Positions 25,830 through 37,948 of a stretch of 64,000 nt of DNA are shown here, in pieces (position 1 is the stretch's first letter; every line of letters begins with the position of its first letter). The translations under genes and the position numbers were made by a program. The stretch lies in the NCBI GenBank assembly GCA_905331475.1, contig CAJNYU010001934.1:62001-126000 (forward strand). The letters run 5' to 3'. The notes under the pieces were generated by a model, which had not been told where the DNA came from, searched no databases, and was given only the letters and a program-made list of their open reading frames with translations. This stretch comes from Rotaria socialis. Taxonomy: Eukaryota; Rotifera; Eurotatoria; Philodinida; Philodinidae.

Positions 25830-28808
25830 ATGGGTGGATCGTTAAGGTAAGTCTTATTTAGTCATTGAAAAAAATGCTGGAAACACAATATCTATGTAAT
25901 TATATGTTACAGTTCAAACAGAGATTATAATCGTGTACTTGCAAGGCAATTGCCAGCATCAATTAGTATCCCAAGATTCGAAATAAAGAACGATTTAGTA
26001 CAACCGTCTCCTCCTGATTCACTTACAGTAAGTATCTATTTAAATCTATTTAAGATGCAAAATTGACATAATCATTCTTGTCTATATAGCAGACTAAAAA
26101 TTGAGTTTATTCATCGAGTTCAATCATAATAACAAGAGATAGTTTATTTTAATACGCGCTGTTATGGAGAAAAATTGTCATTGTCATCTGAGTAGAAATT
26201 AGTTCGAGTTTAATTCATATACAAAAAAAGTGACTATTACTGTGTTATGCATGACTATACATTTTAGATCCAAAAAGCTGATCTTTTTTGTAGCATCGGC
26301 CTTCTAATGATGATTGTATCACAATGCGATCTCTTAGATGTTTCTGAAAACTTGATTTTACAAGTTCTATATAGAATATGAGTATCGAAAAACGTGAGTC
26401 TTATTTCAAATATTGCACTGAAAGATGATTCAGTAAACAATAAATATCTTATCATATTGTATCCGTAGGTTTAAGTATGATCAGTTGATTGATTCACCAT
26501 GGATGTTTTCGGATACAGTGAGAGACATGCGGCAAATTGAAAATATTTCTATTGAGCAGCATAAACAATCGACCAATTAAAGTTGGTTGAATGTGCAGCC
26601 GACTCCTTTTCTTATTCTGAATGCATGAAATTTATATTCAACTTTCTAGTTTCCTTCAAGGTTTGTATGAGAACCAAGGCCAGAACCATTTTTGTTGTAC
26701 ATTGATTAGTTTTTCAAGCGTAGTGAATCAATATTTCATGTCAGATGTTAGAAGCATCATATTTTGTTTATGAAGAAAACTGTCCAATAGTCAGTCACAC
26801 GTAATATAGCAATCAACTTGTCAAGCGATCGAGGCGTGTTAAGTTTTTTTTTGACTCATCCTCTTTAGTACATTTAATTTCGTTGTCTGAGTGTGTAACC
26901 AAGTAGAAATATCAAATTTTCAAAATGATAGATTCCTGTTCCTATGCGTTTTGCGCAAAATGAAATTCAAACTGAAAATCCAACTACTGCTCATGTAACC
27001 AGATTGCCATTTTTAAATACACATCCGGAATATATTCAAACAATGCAACAGGTGAACGTTGTTTTTTTATTGTCATAACTTGATGCACGAGTGTTTCTAT
27101 TGAATTATATAGTCGAACGTTTCATCACCTATGCAATCGACAATTGCATCCTCTACTATCAATCATCCGATGAAAAATATACCTAGACATGAACAATCAC
27201 AACAACAAATAATCGAACAAGACACTTCTCATCTTGTTAAAACTAATTCATCTACATATGATCAACCAACAAACGGCGATGTTGCTGTTATTCCGCGTTC
27301 TGTTACAAATCGAAGTGATCCACATTGTTTCGAAAACCATCTTCCGTCTTCATTTCAGCCACAACAGTCTATAATTGAACATAAGGGAAGGAAATTTTTA
27401 GTTGAAACTAAAAATCGTACAGAACGACGTTATGTTGAATGTGTGGACGATAAGACACACCGATTTAGATACTTTGAAGTAGTTGATTGTGTACCAATTC
27501 GAACAGTTCGACCATATAGAAATCAGTCTCGCTCAGTATTGCGACATGATACTTTTCATCCTAATTTTCGATCAAGTCATCATTCTGATCTGTCACAAAC
27601 TTCTCATGAACAATCAAAAGCAGCATTACCTTCAAGTTTCGATGTTAAACAAAATTCACGTAAGTATTCAGACATATTGACTTCACTCTTAATATTTGTT
27701 CAATGAGAACTTTTTCTCGATCAATAAATCACAATTTTACGAATACATTGCGGGTATTCAATGATCAATCATCTAGGATCTAATGAAAAAAATGGATCCG
27801 TTCATTAATATTCAAGCTTACATATTGAGTTGTATAAATCCTACTATTGACTACGACTCGTAACACCCTAACACTAATCTGTTGTCAATATAAGATATTC
27901 ATCAGAAGCCTTATGAATCTCCATTCTCCCGACAATTCTTATAAACATCTAAACAAAAAACATAGGCAAATACGGATGTAATCAGATATTAAGGGAAGCT
28001 CTCTAAAATAATGATGCACTATTTATTTTGTCATCTCTTAAGGCGTCTGTGTCTCACGATGGCTTACGGCACTACAAAAGTACACGCTTATTCAATTTAG
28101 TATTGGTAGAAGTCTATTTCACTGAAATCTTTATTTATCAGTTTTCACACTGTACCTGATTACTATTCATTAAAAACGTCTCTTGTAGAGTCACCGCCAT
28201 TTGGATTAAATACTTCAAAAATTTCTGATTACGGTCTACCTTCGTCGTCTGCAAACAATTATCTTTGTAAATATTGAACAAACGAAGTAGCATATATATA
28301 TATATGTTTCATATTACAGATCTAGATTCCTATGAAGAAACTGAAACAAAACGAAACGAAGAAATTAATCGTACATTCAGATCAAACGAAATCCCTGATG
28401 GTTACAAACGAATAGACCCATCCTTTTTTACTCAACAAAATAGTACGATACTTTTCAATGATGAATATAAGTTGGCAACAACATTTAATCCATTCGCTCA
28501 ATCCATCTATTCAAATCATCAGGATCAGTATTCACAACAATCTACAATTAAAAAGTGTGTATTAAGTTTTCGAATAACATATAGTTGATTATTTTTATAT
28601 AACTATTATTAAGCGATGTTGAATCCACTATGAACAATCAAAAACCTCAACCATTTACATATTCTGAGTATGCTCAAACAGCAATTGCTACAAAACTATC
28701 ACGTAATTTTTACCATCTCTCTGTTTTTCTTCTTGAAATCATCTCATTTTTTTGTTTGTAGATCAGCCTCTACATTCTTATCCGAAAGATTTATTTACAA
28801 AGATTTAA
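25830..28808 (+). CDS. Orphan protein, eight exons, possible N-myristoylation start MGGSLSS
   Basis: I do not recognise a family. Exons: 25830-25846, 25913-26027, 26932-27051, 27113-27659, then about 28189-28267, 28319-28555, 28616-28700 and 28762-28808. Every junction is GT-AG and keeps the frame across all three phases, so this is a real gene rather than chance frames. The protein is about 410-440 residues and hydrophilic. Its N-terminus, MGGSLSSNRD, fits the N-myristoylation pattern (Gly2, Ser at position 6). A denser central segment (about 27376-27520) has KGRKFLVETKNRTERRYVE and RFRYFEVVDCVPIRTVRPY; it could be a small beta-rich module. The rest is rich in Ser, Gln, His and Asn. No transmembrane segment is seen. 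It lies 358 bp downstream of the SRCIN1/SKT-like gene on the same strand. Function unknown. Confidence 0.75.
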
Positions 28809-30170
28809 GATCGTTCAATAACAAATTTGGTTTCCATTTTTTATATTGACATCTAATTACATTTGTTCTTTTCTTCCCTCATTTAATGAATACAAAAATG
28901 ATACTTCTATAGAATACTGCCGAGAGAGATAGTTAGTTTATTTGAATCTTTTTTCTTTTAGAATAAGGTACTTCTGTAAAGAGTATACTGTGAAATATCA
29001 ATATTTCAAAACAATCGCAATTTCTTACTAGTCTGCTGTTGAAATGAACCAACACTTCACGTAATGAGTAATCATTGTCAGGTGACTATGTTCATGACTC
29101 TTTGATCAATAAAAAAGAATTCCTAAATAATTAACGAATACTGATGGAAACTAACTAATCGCTGATCAAAAGAGAAGAAGATGGCAGCTCATCTCCGTGG
29201 GGAATATGCTGTTCTATTTTCATATACTTAGTCACGCGATTTGCACTTCTTTTCCTTAATGATATATCAATTGTTATGAAAGAATATTCAAGCAAGCACA
29301 TGGAATATGAGATTTTTTTAGCTATGCTCTCACCTGATTCATCTGTATTTCGAATAAATCGAATGAGAATCGATGACCTTTGTTAACTGAAATATATAAA
29401 GTATCATGTATGCAAGAAAAATTTTGAAAAAGAAAACTTTAACTGTTGTCATAGTATGTCTATTTCATCTATACTTGAGTTATATCTGTGTAATTCTACT
29501 TATTTAACATATTGATTTATCCTTATAATTCAAAATCTTCATATAAACGATGAGTTTTCAATTGTTTTTCTGAATACTAATGATCTATTTATTTTTTTAC
29601 TGACTTCGATCGATTGCAAAACCGCTTCTGACGATAACAGTTTTTGTCCGATTTCTATTCTTATACACTCTGGTGTACAGATCAGAAGGAAACATCTCTA
29701 TATAGTGAACACCAATTCTTGATTATTATGGGATTGACTTTTAAAAAAATTAGACAAACTTAAGAAAAAGACAGACAGGTAGATCAAGCCACAGAAAAAA
29801 TATTACACTCGTATACAGACTAGGATGATATTAGACTTGCCTCGGCATGGTTATATCTCCCGTAGATAACGAACCACATTAATGATTCATTTATCAATGG
29901 CTAGAGTGCTTTGAAGATGCTTCAAAGCATTGATAGCTTTCTTAGTAGTAATTAGTACAGTGTCTGCAGCTCAACTTTCACCTGTTGATCAAAAATATAT
30001 ATTCTACTGTCGCTGCGTTGGCCGAAAGTATTCATTCGACAAAATAAAAATAGAACTAGACAAATAGCTATTTTAATACAATTTAAAACATTAATTTAAA
30101 TATAGAAAATGGACTTTTAAACACTACAGCAAGGAACTAATGGATAGTATTCATGACATACAGTTTTGTA
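28809..30170. other. Intergenic region, no gene seen
   Basis: AT-rich; probably begins with the 3' UTR of the orphan gene. No reading frame with recognisable content. Confidence 0.6.
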
Positions 30171-31522
30171 AGGTGCCGGCAAGTCGAAATTTCCACAAAA
30201 ATTTTTTCGCAGATTTTTTAGCATGGTTGGACAGAGCTCGTCGAGTTACTTGTGTGTATGTAATAAAAACAGTTTCCACCGAGTTTTTCTTTAAAAAAAT
30301 TGAAATACGTTTATACCAAAAATTGCCTTAAAATACAATAATTTTAAAATATGTGTGATGTATTGTTATTTTATTACATCTAGCATGGTTCTTATCTTCT
30401 CAAAATAATTTTTTTCTAAGGCTCGGAATAGTTTAGGTATAGAAAAGCACAATTAGCCTGAGCGATAAGGTAAAATCAGGTTACTTATCAACCTCACATG
30501 AGGAGCACTATCAATCAAGTTTTTGGTCTCCAGTGGGGTAACTTCCAAACACATCAACTGCTCACAAGAACATATTCGAGTGATTGTTTTTTCCTGATTC
30601 TACGCGCCACAGATATACCAAAAAATCTATGCATCGGTTTTGGATTAGTTTTTTTCTTTCTCGAGAAATGCGTATTTTACTGAAAAAAATCTGAATACGT
30701 TAAAAAAACATAAAAAATTCGTTTTTATTTCGGAAATATTACTATCATATATTGATCAGTGAGTAAAACAAGCAGCATATTCAGAATCAGATGGGCAAAC
30801 TACACCTGGAAAACCGAATTTCTAAGAAAAATTCTTACCAAAATTTATCTCTACTTCCCCTCAACAGTTTTTGTGAGAATATTTGCCTGTGGTCCCCTAG
30901 CGGTCAATTCTGATAAAAATTTTCTTTTTCCTGAAATCTGGTTTTATAGGTGTAATTTTTCCTCCTGATTCTGAATATGCTGTTTGTTTTATTCACAGAT
31001 CAATATATGATAATGATATTTCCGAAATAAAAACGAATTTTTTATGTTGTTTTAACGTATTCAGAGTTTTTGGTACATCTGTGGCACGTAGAATCAGGAA
31101 AAAACAATCACTCGAATATGTTCTTGTGAGCAGTTGATGTGTTTGGAAGTTACCCCACTGGAGACCAAAAACCTGATTGATAGTGCTCCTCATGTGAGGT
31201 TGATAAGTAACCTGATTTTACCTTATCGGTCAGGCTAATTGTGCTTTTCTATACCTAAACTATTCCTAGTCTTAGAAAAAAATTATTTTGAGAAGATAAG
31301 AACCATGCTAGATGTAATAAAATAACAATATATCACACATACTTTAAAATTATTAAATTTTAAGGCAATTGTTGGTGAAAACGTATTACAAATTTTTTTT
31401 AAAGAAAAACTCGATGGAAACTGTTTTTATTACATACACATAAGTAACTCGACGAGCTCTGTCCAACCATGCTAAAAAATCTGCGAAAAAATTTTTGTGG
31501 AAATTTCGACTTGTCGGCCCCT
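30171..31522. mobile_element. 1.35-kb foldback (long-TIR) non-autonomous DNA transposon
   Basis: Two long arms, about 30171-30790 and 30964-31522, are near-perfect reverse complements around a spacer of about 173 bp. The tips are AGGTGCCGGCAAGTCGAAAT on the left and the reverse complement of AGGGGCCGACAAGTCGAAAT on the right. Both flanks carry TA (30169-30170 and 31523-31524), as expected for a TA target-site duplication. The left arm has about 61 extra bases near 30627-30690. The open frames in the arms are mirror copies of each other with no transposase signature. A Tc1/mariner-like origin is suggested only by the TA flank. Confidence 0.85.
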
Positions 31523-31524
31523 TA

Positions 31525-32651
31525 AGTATGCTATATTATTCTACATGCTGTAAAGACTTCAATCTTGGAAGCTTGTTTTGAACAAAGTAATCATTCAAAA
31601 AACTAGAATATTAGTAATGTGATCTAGAAAAATCATCGATTTCTACTTGAGGGTGTGGGCGTTCGTAAGAATGACTTACATATATGCAATCTTAAAAACT
31701 TGACTGTTCGCTGTTATTCACATAAATTAGTTGTACCCTGAATAGACTTAACGACTGTTGATTATGCGCGTTATTAAAATGTACAAGTGATATCGCGATG
31801 ATTCGGTCATGATAAATTTTATTTCGAAAATTGTCTTTGAGCTGTGACAAGATTGCCCATGAAAGTACAAAACTTATTGAGCTCTGTATAATATGGCGCT
31901 GTAAATTTATCAGCGGAGTGATCATAAAATAACACGCTATCTGAGAATAGAAAAAATTGATATCGATGACGAAAGTAAGATCATGAGATTAGATAAACTC
32001 TAATTATAAAAGTATGACCAAAATGAAATGAAAAAGAACATATTTTAAAAATTCAATAGCCAACAAAATCTACAAGGAAGTAGTACATCTACTGTGAATA
32101 TGTAGTTTTATTTCTCTACTGTTTTGAAATGATTTTCTTGGAATGAATTAAGTAGTTTTGTGCAAAACTTAGATCAATCATAGGAAAGTTTCTAATGAAC
32201 ACTATTTTCAAGATTAGTATTACTATTCTATACGAGTCATTTCTGTTTATCAGTGCAATCAAAATACAAGATATATTTGTTTTTACTTTCCATTCATTGA
32301 TATGATCTCATGAACAATACTCAATAAACAACGGCATGCGATGCGAATACTGTGAATGACATAAGATGAAGCAATAATTTCTATATAATCCACATGAGAC
32401 TTCTCGATATCTTTGCCAAACGATCATATCAGTATTGTTTATGAAGTTCTTCGAAATAATCTATCGCTACAGCTACGTATATTTTACGTCGATTTTTTTA
32501 GTGAGTAAAAAGTTTATCTTTCTTTTTTTTTTTATCTAAGTAAATCTATTATAAATCTGTAGTTTTTTTTTCATTAATAAAACAAATAATATCCATATAA
32601 AATATTTCTGAATCTGACATTTTTATCTTGTTTATACATTATTAATTAAAA
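31525..32651. other. Intergenic region, no gene seen
   Basis: AT-rich. The last part is probably the 3' end of the TopBP1-like transcript. Confidence 0.55.
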
Positions 32652-33761
32652 TTAAGTTCGAAATTTTTTGGAATTAAAAGATTGATGTGAATTTATGTCG
32701 ACTAGAGGCCGTTTGAGTCCAAGTTTTGTTTCTACATATTGCGATTTTGGTTGACTGCTAACACCGTGTTCATCTTCGTCTATCATTTTTTTACGTTCAG
32801 CTTGCATCGCATCGTCGAGCCATTCGACACGCATCGATGGTTCGATATTTGGAACATTGTGATAACCATTATTATTCATATTACTGATAGATCGAATTAT
32901 TTGAAGTGATTTTTTATTTTGTTCATCGTCAGTTATTGAAGAACGAGATATGGATGCAGTACTGTTACTATTATTATTATTGAGAAATTGTGCTAAAGAG
33001 GATTCAAGATCATTGAGCATTGTTTCGGCTTCATTAGAAATTTGTGATGATGGTTTTGGAAGAGATTGAATAACTTTCGGTGGTGAAATTTGAATGGTAG
33101 GAGTAGGTTTAATAATAGAAGTGTTTTTCTTCTTGTTAATAATTGGAATAATACGAGAAGTTTGAATCGTCTTCATCGATGAGGTAGTTTTCATTGTTGC
33201 TAAAGAGGGATTATGGTTTTCTTCGTCACTATCATTATCATCGCCGTTAGAAATAAAAACCTATAAAATAATTATTGAAAATTTATTGCTTTATTCTTAT
33301 TTTATTACTTACCAAAGATCGATTTGGATCATAAGTAGTAGCATATAATTTTTCAGCTACACGTTGTCCAAATTTATAACAAGTTTTAAGCCATGCGGGA
33401 TGTACACATGATGCTTTGTATTCTTCAGCTTTCCTATATTCTTTTCCTCTTTTACTTAATTTACCCTAGAAAAAGAAACAAAATTTTCTCAATGTTAATT
33501 GAGCCATCAAGAAATAAGACCCACTTGACAAATATAATGTGTAAATGGTACATCGAATATCCAAACAAATTTTCCGCCAAGTTCTGTACATTGTTGATGT
33601 AGAACTATTCTACTCGATACTAATTGTTGACTAACAAAAATTACAACACCTTGTAACGGAAGTTTCGTTTGAGTGGCCTACAAAGAAAAACACTTAAATG
33701 CATTATGGCAAGCGATAAATGAATTTCTTTTTTATACTGGTGAATAAATTTCTTCTGTCAT
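32652..33761 (-). CDS. Short TopBP1-like protein: one BRCT domain plus AAD-like motif
   Basis: TopBP1 is a multi-BRCT nuclear scaffold that activates ATR at replication stress. Four exons give 312 residues: 33761-33738, 33677-33525, 33465-33313 and 33260-32652, all GT-AG and in phase. The BRCT domain covers about residues 12-105, with KLPLQGVVIFVSQQL, LGGKFVWIFDVPFTHYICQG and CVHPAWLKTCYKFG. The spacing and the VTH-like turn best match the sixth BRCT of human TopBP1. A low-complexity region follows. Near residue 245, RVEWLDDAMQAERKKM resembles the IIWDDPTAREERARL motif of the ATR-activation domain. The C-terminus ends in basic NSKKFRT. The other BRCT repeats of TopBP1 are absent. The start is tentative: ATG at 33761 opens an 8-codon exon, and an upstream exon could exist only in the 248 bp before the next gene. 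It may be a split-off piece of TopBP1. Confidence 0.75.
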
Positions 33762-34008
33762 AGTCGATAAGTCTTGTTTGAAGACCACGAAAATTTAACA
33801 ACTGATTAACCGTTTTTATTTGACCAATCCAATATGAAACTATACTAAAGACATCTACAGGAAGCCAAATAACAAACCAACCATTTATTTAAGAAGTTTT
33901 TTAAAGGTTAAAAAACAACATCATGTTTTTTGTTTTACTTTCGTTACTTTCTATTTAGTCCATTGTTATGTGAATATCTAAATACACTCCAATCTTTCTA
34001 AGCAGGCA
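33762..34008. promoter_or_regulatory. Probable bidirectional promoter region between divergent genes
   Basis: Only 247 bp separates the start codons of the TopBP1-like gene (-) and the C6orf120-like gene (+), so both promoters must overlap here unless longer 5' exons exist. No core motif was recognised. Confidence 0.45.
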
Positions 34009-34770
34009 ATGCAAATCTGTTACAATTCTTCATTTACTTTTTACGTCACCTGTTTTTATTTACTATCGCTTTCTTTTGCTTTTCATCAATCGAAAATCGA
34101 TTCAACAACAACAACAACAACAACGACACTAATTGATGACGATGATTCTAAAAATGAATTGAATAATGAAAATGAATTGCAATCGAGTGATGACGAATAC
34201 ATAGATGAATCAAAATATAATAAAGCATCATATCAACATGAACAAGAATTACTAGCAAATATCTACGCACCGAATCGAACCTTTATCTCGATGCATGATG
34301 ATCGCATTCATCCGTCGAATTTCTCGTATTTTTCATTTAATAGACTTGGTACTTATCGTTTTATTTTAATATCGCTGCGTGGTGATGCTGATTTATATAT
34401 TTCAACACGTCATAAATATGTTACATACGATAATTATGAATATAGCTCATGTACATGTGGTATTGATGAAATTCTTACTGATTATAGTATGAAACGACCA
34501 ATTTATATCGGCATATATGGCTATTCACGATATCAAACAAGTCACTATCGTTTACTTGTTGAACTAGTTGATACGAAAATTTCAATGGATGAAGCAAACA
34601 ACGAACAATCAAATGATGAAAAATTATCGATGTTCTCACAAGAACAACAAAGATCACCCATAGATAGAAAAAATCCATCAGCTACTGTAGAGGGTGAAGA
34701 GGGTCGACTACATTTACTTTGGAATATATTTTTGTGGATTCTAAATTTTCTTGTCGAAGTATTAGCGTGA
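34009..34770 (+). CDS. C6orf120-like secreted protein (UPF0669 family)
   Basis: Single-exon gene of 253 residues. The family is secreted; the human protein is a small glycoprotein with a proposed role in apoptosis, so the function is poorly known. The N-terminus has a hydrophobic signal-like segment (about residues 9-25), followed by a Thr/Asp/Asn-rich linker. The conserved domain spans about residues 100-190: NFSYFSFNRLGTYRFILISL, then RGDADLYISTRHKYVTYDNY, CTCG, and KRPIYIGIYGY. These match the family's LKGDADLYVS and RRPVGIGVYGH. N-glycosylation sites NRT and NFS are present. The C-terminal 60 residues are extra relative to human, and they end in a hydrophobic stretch (LLWNIFLWILNFLVEVLA). 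That could be a membrane anchor or GPI-type tail; this is inference. Confidence 0.88.
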   Translation: MQICYNSSFTFYVTCFYLLSLSFAFHQSKIDSTTTTTTTTLIDDDDSKNELNNENELQSSDDEYIDESKYNKASYQHEQELLANIYAPNRTFISMHDDRIHPSNFSYFSFNRLGTYRFILISLRGDADLYISTRHKYVTYDNYEYSSCTCGIDEILTDYSMKRPIYIGIYGYSRYQTSHYRLLVELVDTKISMDEANNEQSNDEKLSMFSQEQQRSPIDRKNPSATVEGEEGRLHLLWNIFLWILNFLVEVLA

Positions 34771-34966
34771 CAAATTTTTGTTTTTGTTTCTTGTCTTTCA
34801 TATTTGTTTTACAGAATATTTTCATGTATACTTTTGGCCGGTGTTAAAGTTGCTTTTATCTATTGGTTATTTCTTGTTCGAGCCCTTGCATAATTCACGT
34901 CATATATATGTACTTTTTCTTTTAGATTATAGTTAGTTAAGACAAGAAAAAGATAACGAGAAAAAA

Positions 34967-36112
34967 ATGATCAGCACATTTAATCCATTTGAAACCCATT
35001 ATGATTCCATTAATGATAAAGATGATTTCAATATTGGAAATTCAAATAAAAATCATACAGTCAATCCATTGGAAACAGAAGCTGAACGAAATATTCGCAC
35101 ACGTACAGTGTATGTTTACATATCGGTCTTGGATATAATTCTATTGATTTTAATTTTATTAGTACACCCATTGTAACTGGTTCATCAGTTGCAGCATTTG
35201 TATTCAATGGAGGTGTTATTTTAGCTGCTGATGTACTTGGTTCATATGGTTCTTTAGCTAAATATCGCAATTTGCCACGTATTCATCAAGTGAATGATCG
35301 TACTATATTAGCACTTGGTGGTGATCTATCTGATGCTGATTACATTAAAGAAGCTATTGATGCTAAAGTGTAAGTTGAAATGTTTCAATGGTAATTTTAG
35401 TGTTATTAATATATTTGTTTTCAAGTGAAGAAGATCTTGTTCAAGAAGATGGAAGTGAAATGACGCCATTGGCTCTGTATTCTTGGTGTACTCGACTTAT
35501 GTATCATCGACGAACAAAATTAAATCCATTTTTAACAAGTGTTATTGTTGCGGGAATAGAGAATAATGAACCGTAAATATCGAGAATCTCGATTTTTTTT
35601 TTATTCAATCTATACACTTTTATTTTGTATTTATAGGTTTCTTGGACGCGTGAATGATAAGGGTTCAGCTTATAAAGAATTTTTAATCATGACTGGTATC
35701 GCTAATCATTTAGCTCAAGTGAGTTTATTCTTATAACACTACATTTTCTTCCGTATACACATGTATTTGTCTTTCTTAGGGTTGGATTCGAACAATCCTT
35801 GAAAATTCGAATCAGCTTAACAAAGAACAAGCTGAACATTTAATGGATCGTATTATAAAACAATTGTTTTATCGTGATTGTCGAGCATTTGCTCGTGTAA
35901 GATAATTTGTTTCCGAAATAAAATCTTGTTTTTATTTATTGCTACATTTTCTAGTATCGTGTTTGTATTGTAACAAAAGAGGGTGTTGAATTTAAAGCCA
36001 AAGAAGTTCAACCTGATTGGAGTTTAGCACCAGGACTGTAAGTTGATTTTTAATGTGCGTTTCAATCATAACAATCACTTGTCCTTTTTTTTCTAGTCAC
36101 AATACAGAATAA
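34967..36112 (+). CDS. PSMB4: 20S proteasome subunit beta type-4 (beta7)
   Basis: Non-catalytic beta7 subunit of the 20S core proteasome. Exon 1 is 34967-35109 and exon 2 is 35163-35369. Further exons follow at about 35428-35574, 35637-35717, 35780-35896 and 35956-36039, with a last one ending in TAA at 36112. The GT|GTATGT donor and the TAG|T acceptor keep the frame. Residues 1-47 are the propeptide. The mature region begins around TPIVTGSSVAAFVFNGGVIL, then AADVLGSYGSLAKYRNLPRI, matching the beta7 signature GSYGSLARFRN. Later blocks, SWCTRLMYHRRTKLNP, FLGRVNDKGSAYKE and FYRDCRAFARYRV, are all typical. There is no N-terminal catalytic Thr-Thr-like context, as expected for beta7. Length is about 260 residues, normal for the family. 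The gene lies 196 bp after the C6orf120-like gene. Confidence 0.95.
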
Positions 36113-37948
36113 ATGATCAAATAAAAAATGGCTGAACTTTAATTGACAATATAGTCGAGATTTTTCTTTCTTGTGTTGTTACTTCGTTCTTTTTTTTTTA
36201 TTATTATCATTCTAAATATAGACAAGGTCTTATTTCATGTTTTTTATATGGCTGTATTCTACTCGCTTAGAAATCTTAGGATAAGAAGAATTCGCGACAT
36301 AGACACTCACAATGCTCTAAAACAACGAATTTCCTGATCGAACGATAAACATTAAGTTGGTTCTTTGTAGGTTTTTTTTTATTCTGAAGTTAATGTCCAT
36401 TTGGTCGTTTATTGCGAAGCAATGATTTATTTCATAGAAAATAGAAAGTATCTTGAAGATTGAACAAGTATTTCCCTTCTGCTAAGCTTTTTTCAATTGA
36501 TGATTATTGAATGAATCATTTCAATTATTTATTTTTAAGTATCTATATATCAAGAACTCTTGAATTAATGTTTTCGAAATTCAATGAAATCATGATGCAT
36601 TGTATCAATGATATAAATAATTGAATTATCGGTTTCTATTAAAAAAGAAAAAAAAACAAGTTTCGGATGAATATTGATCATTAAATAAAAGATTTTCACC
36701 AAATTTTTCTCTTCTCCAGTTGAATATTTATATACGTGTACATTGGAATTGAAAAAGAAAAATCTTAATAAGATATAAGACTGATTGACATTTGGTTTCA
36801 TCTATCTATCTCGATTATTAAACTCCTTCGAAGAATGAATATGTCAAGTGTTGTATTTCACATTGCCTTTTTATCTTTGTGCTTTTGATTTACGTATCTA
36901 TCGCGTTTCCATTGCCGATTCTTTCTATATCCAAGATGAGAAGACGATGTGCCCTTTCGGCACATACAGACAACCTAATCAGAATATTTGTTCATATTGT
37001 ATGTGTTCTTTTTATCGATTATTAAGATATATTTTCTTTGTTTTCCATTAGCGTCTATTGATAGTTAGATCGGATAAGATAAATCTTAGTGGTCTGTCTA
37101 TCACCGGATATCGTATAACAACTATCAATGAATTGATGCATCACGTATCCGAACAAAAGGAACTAATTATTCTTTTTTTTTTTGTTTTGCTCTCATTATT
37201 AAAAACTTTCTATTAGTCATAAGATACATTGACACGATTTCAACTATGATTAATCAGGTAAGCTGATGACATATCATTGTCTGTTATTACTCGTTTTAAT
37301 AATGTGGCACGCGTCGATCTCTTTAGTATTTTTCTTTTCTGATTTCACTCTGTACAACTCGACGATACTTAATACCCTTCTCTCATACGTACAGTTCATT
37401 GAAAGAGAGGAAGAGGAAGGGAGGGAAGCAACGAGAGAGCGAGAGAGAATGACCGTTTGACCGGTTCAGTGTTGGTCGTTGTATATTCATGTCATGGCTT
37501 ATTGGTCGATGAAAAATAGATGGAACAACGTACACGTGAAAGACGAATAAACATCGTGTGTAGATTTTGTTCATTTTCTTTTGACTGCCATCGATCATCT
37601 AGCCATTGCACATTAATTAGAGCGACAACTGCTGTTAGCACTGTCCTAATTTCGTGTTACATGTGTCAGCACCATCATCCCCACTTTCATTTTGTTATAT
37701 TGACTATACAGAATACTAACACATCTGTTGTTCAACTTACACCGTACATTGAATCCCATTAATTTTTTCATATTGAGCTCTCAATTATTTTTAATTTTTA
37801 AATACTATGATGAGTAAGTAACAGAACGGAAGTAATTAAACGACATTGTTTCTATTGTAATATGAGTCATCCATTTCTTTTCTTTTTTTTTTAGATATTT
37901 TCACATTTTCTAATTTTTTTCTTTTATTGACCTCAACATAATAAAACT
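36113..37948. other. Intergenic region between PSMB4 and LLGL
   Basis: AT-rich, with a purine-rich stretch near 37402-37448. A short segment near 36940-37000 reads CPFGTYRQPNQNICSYC, which looks cysteine-rich but stands alone. No supported gene. The distal part probably holds 5' UTR and promoter of LLGL. Confidence 0.55.

Noticed and set aside
30140-31193. Mirror-image frames beginning MRSTINQVFGLQ on both strands
   Set aside because: They are the two arms of the foldback element, short, without a transposase motif, and interrupted.
36848-37051. Cysteine-containing frame with CPFGTYRQPNQNICSYC
   Set aside because: A single short cysteine cluster without flanking exons of the same kind; chance is likely.
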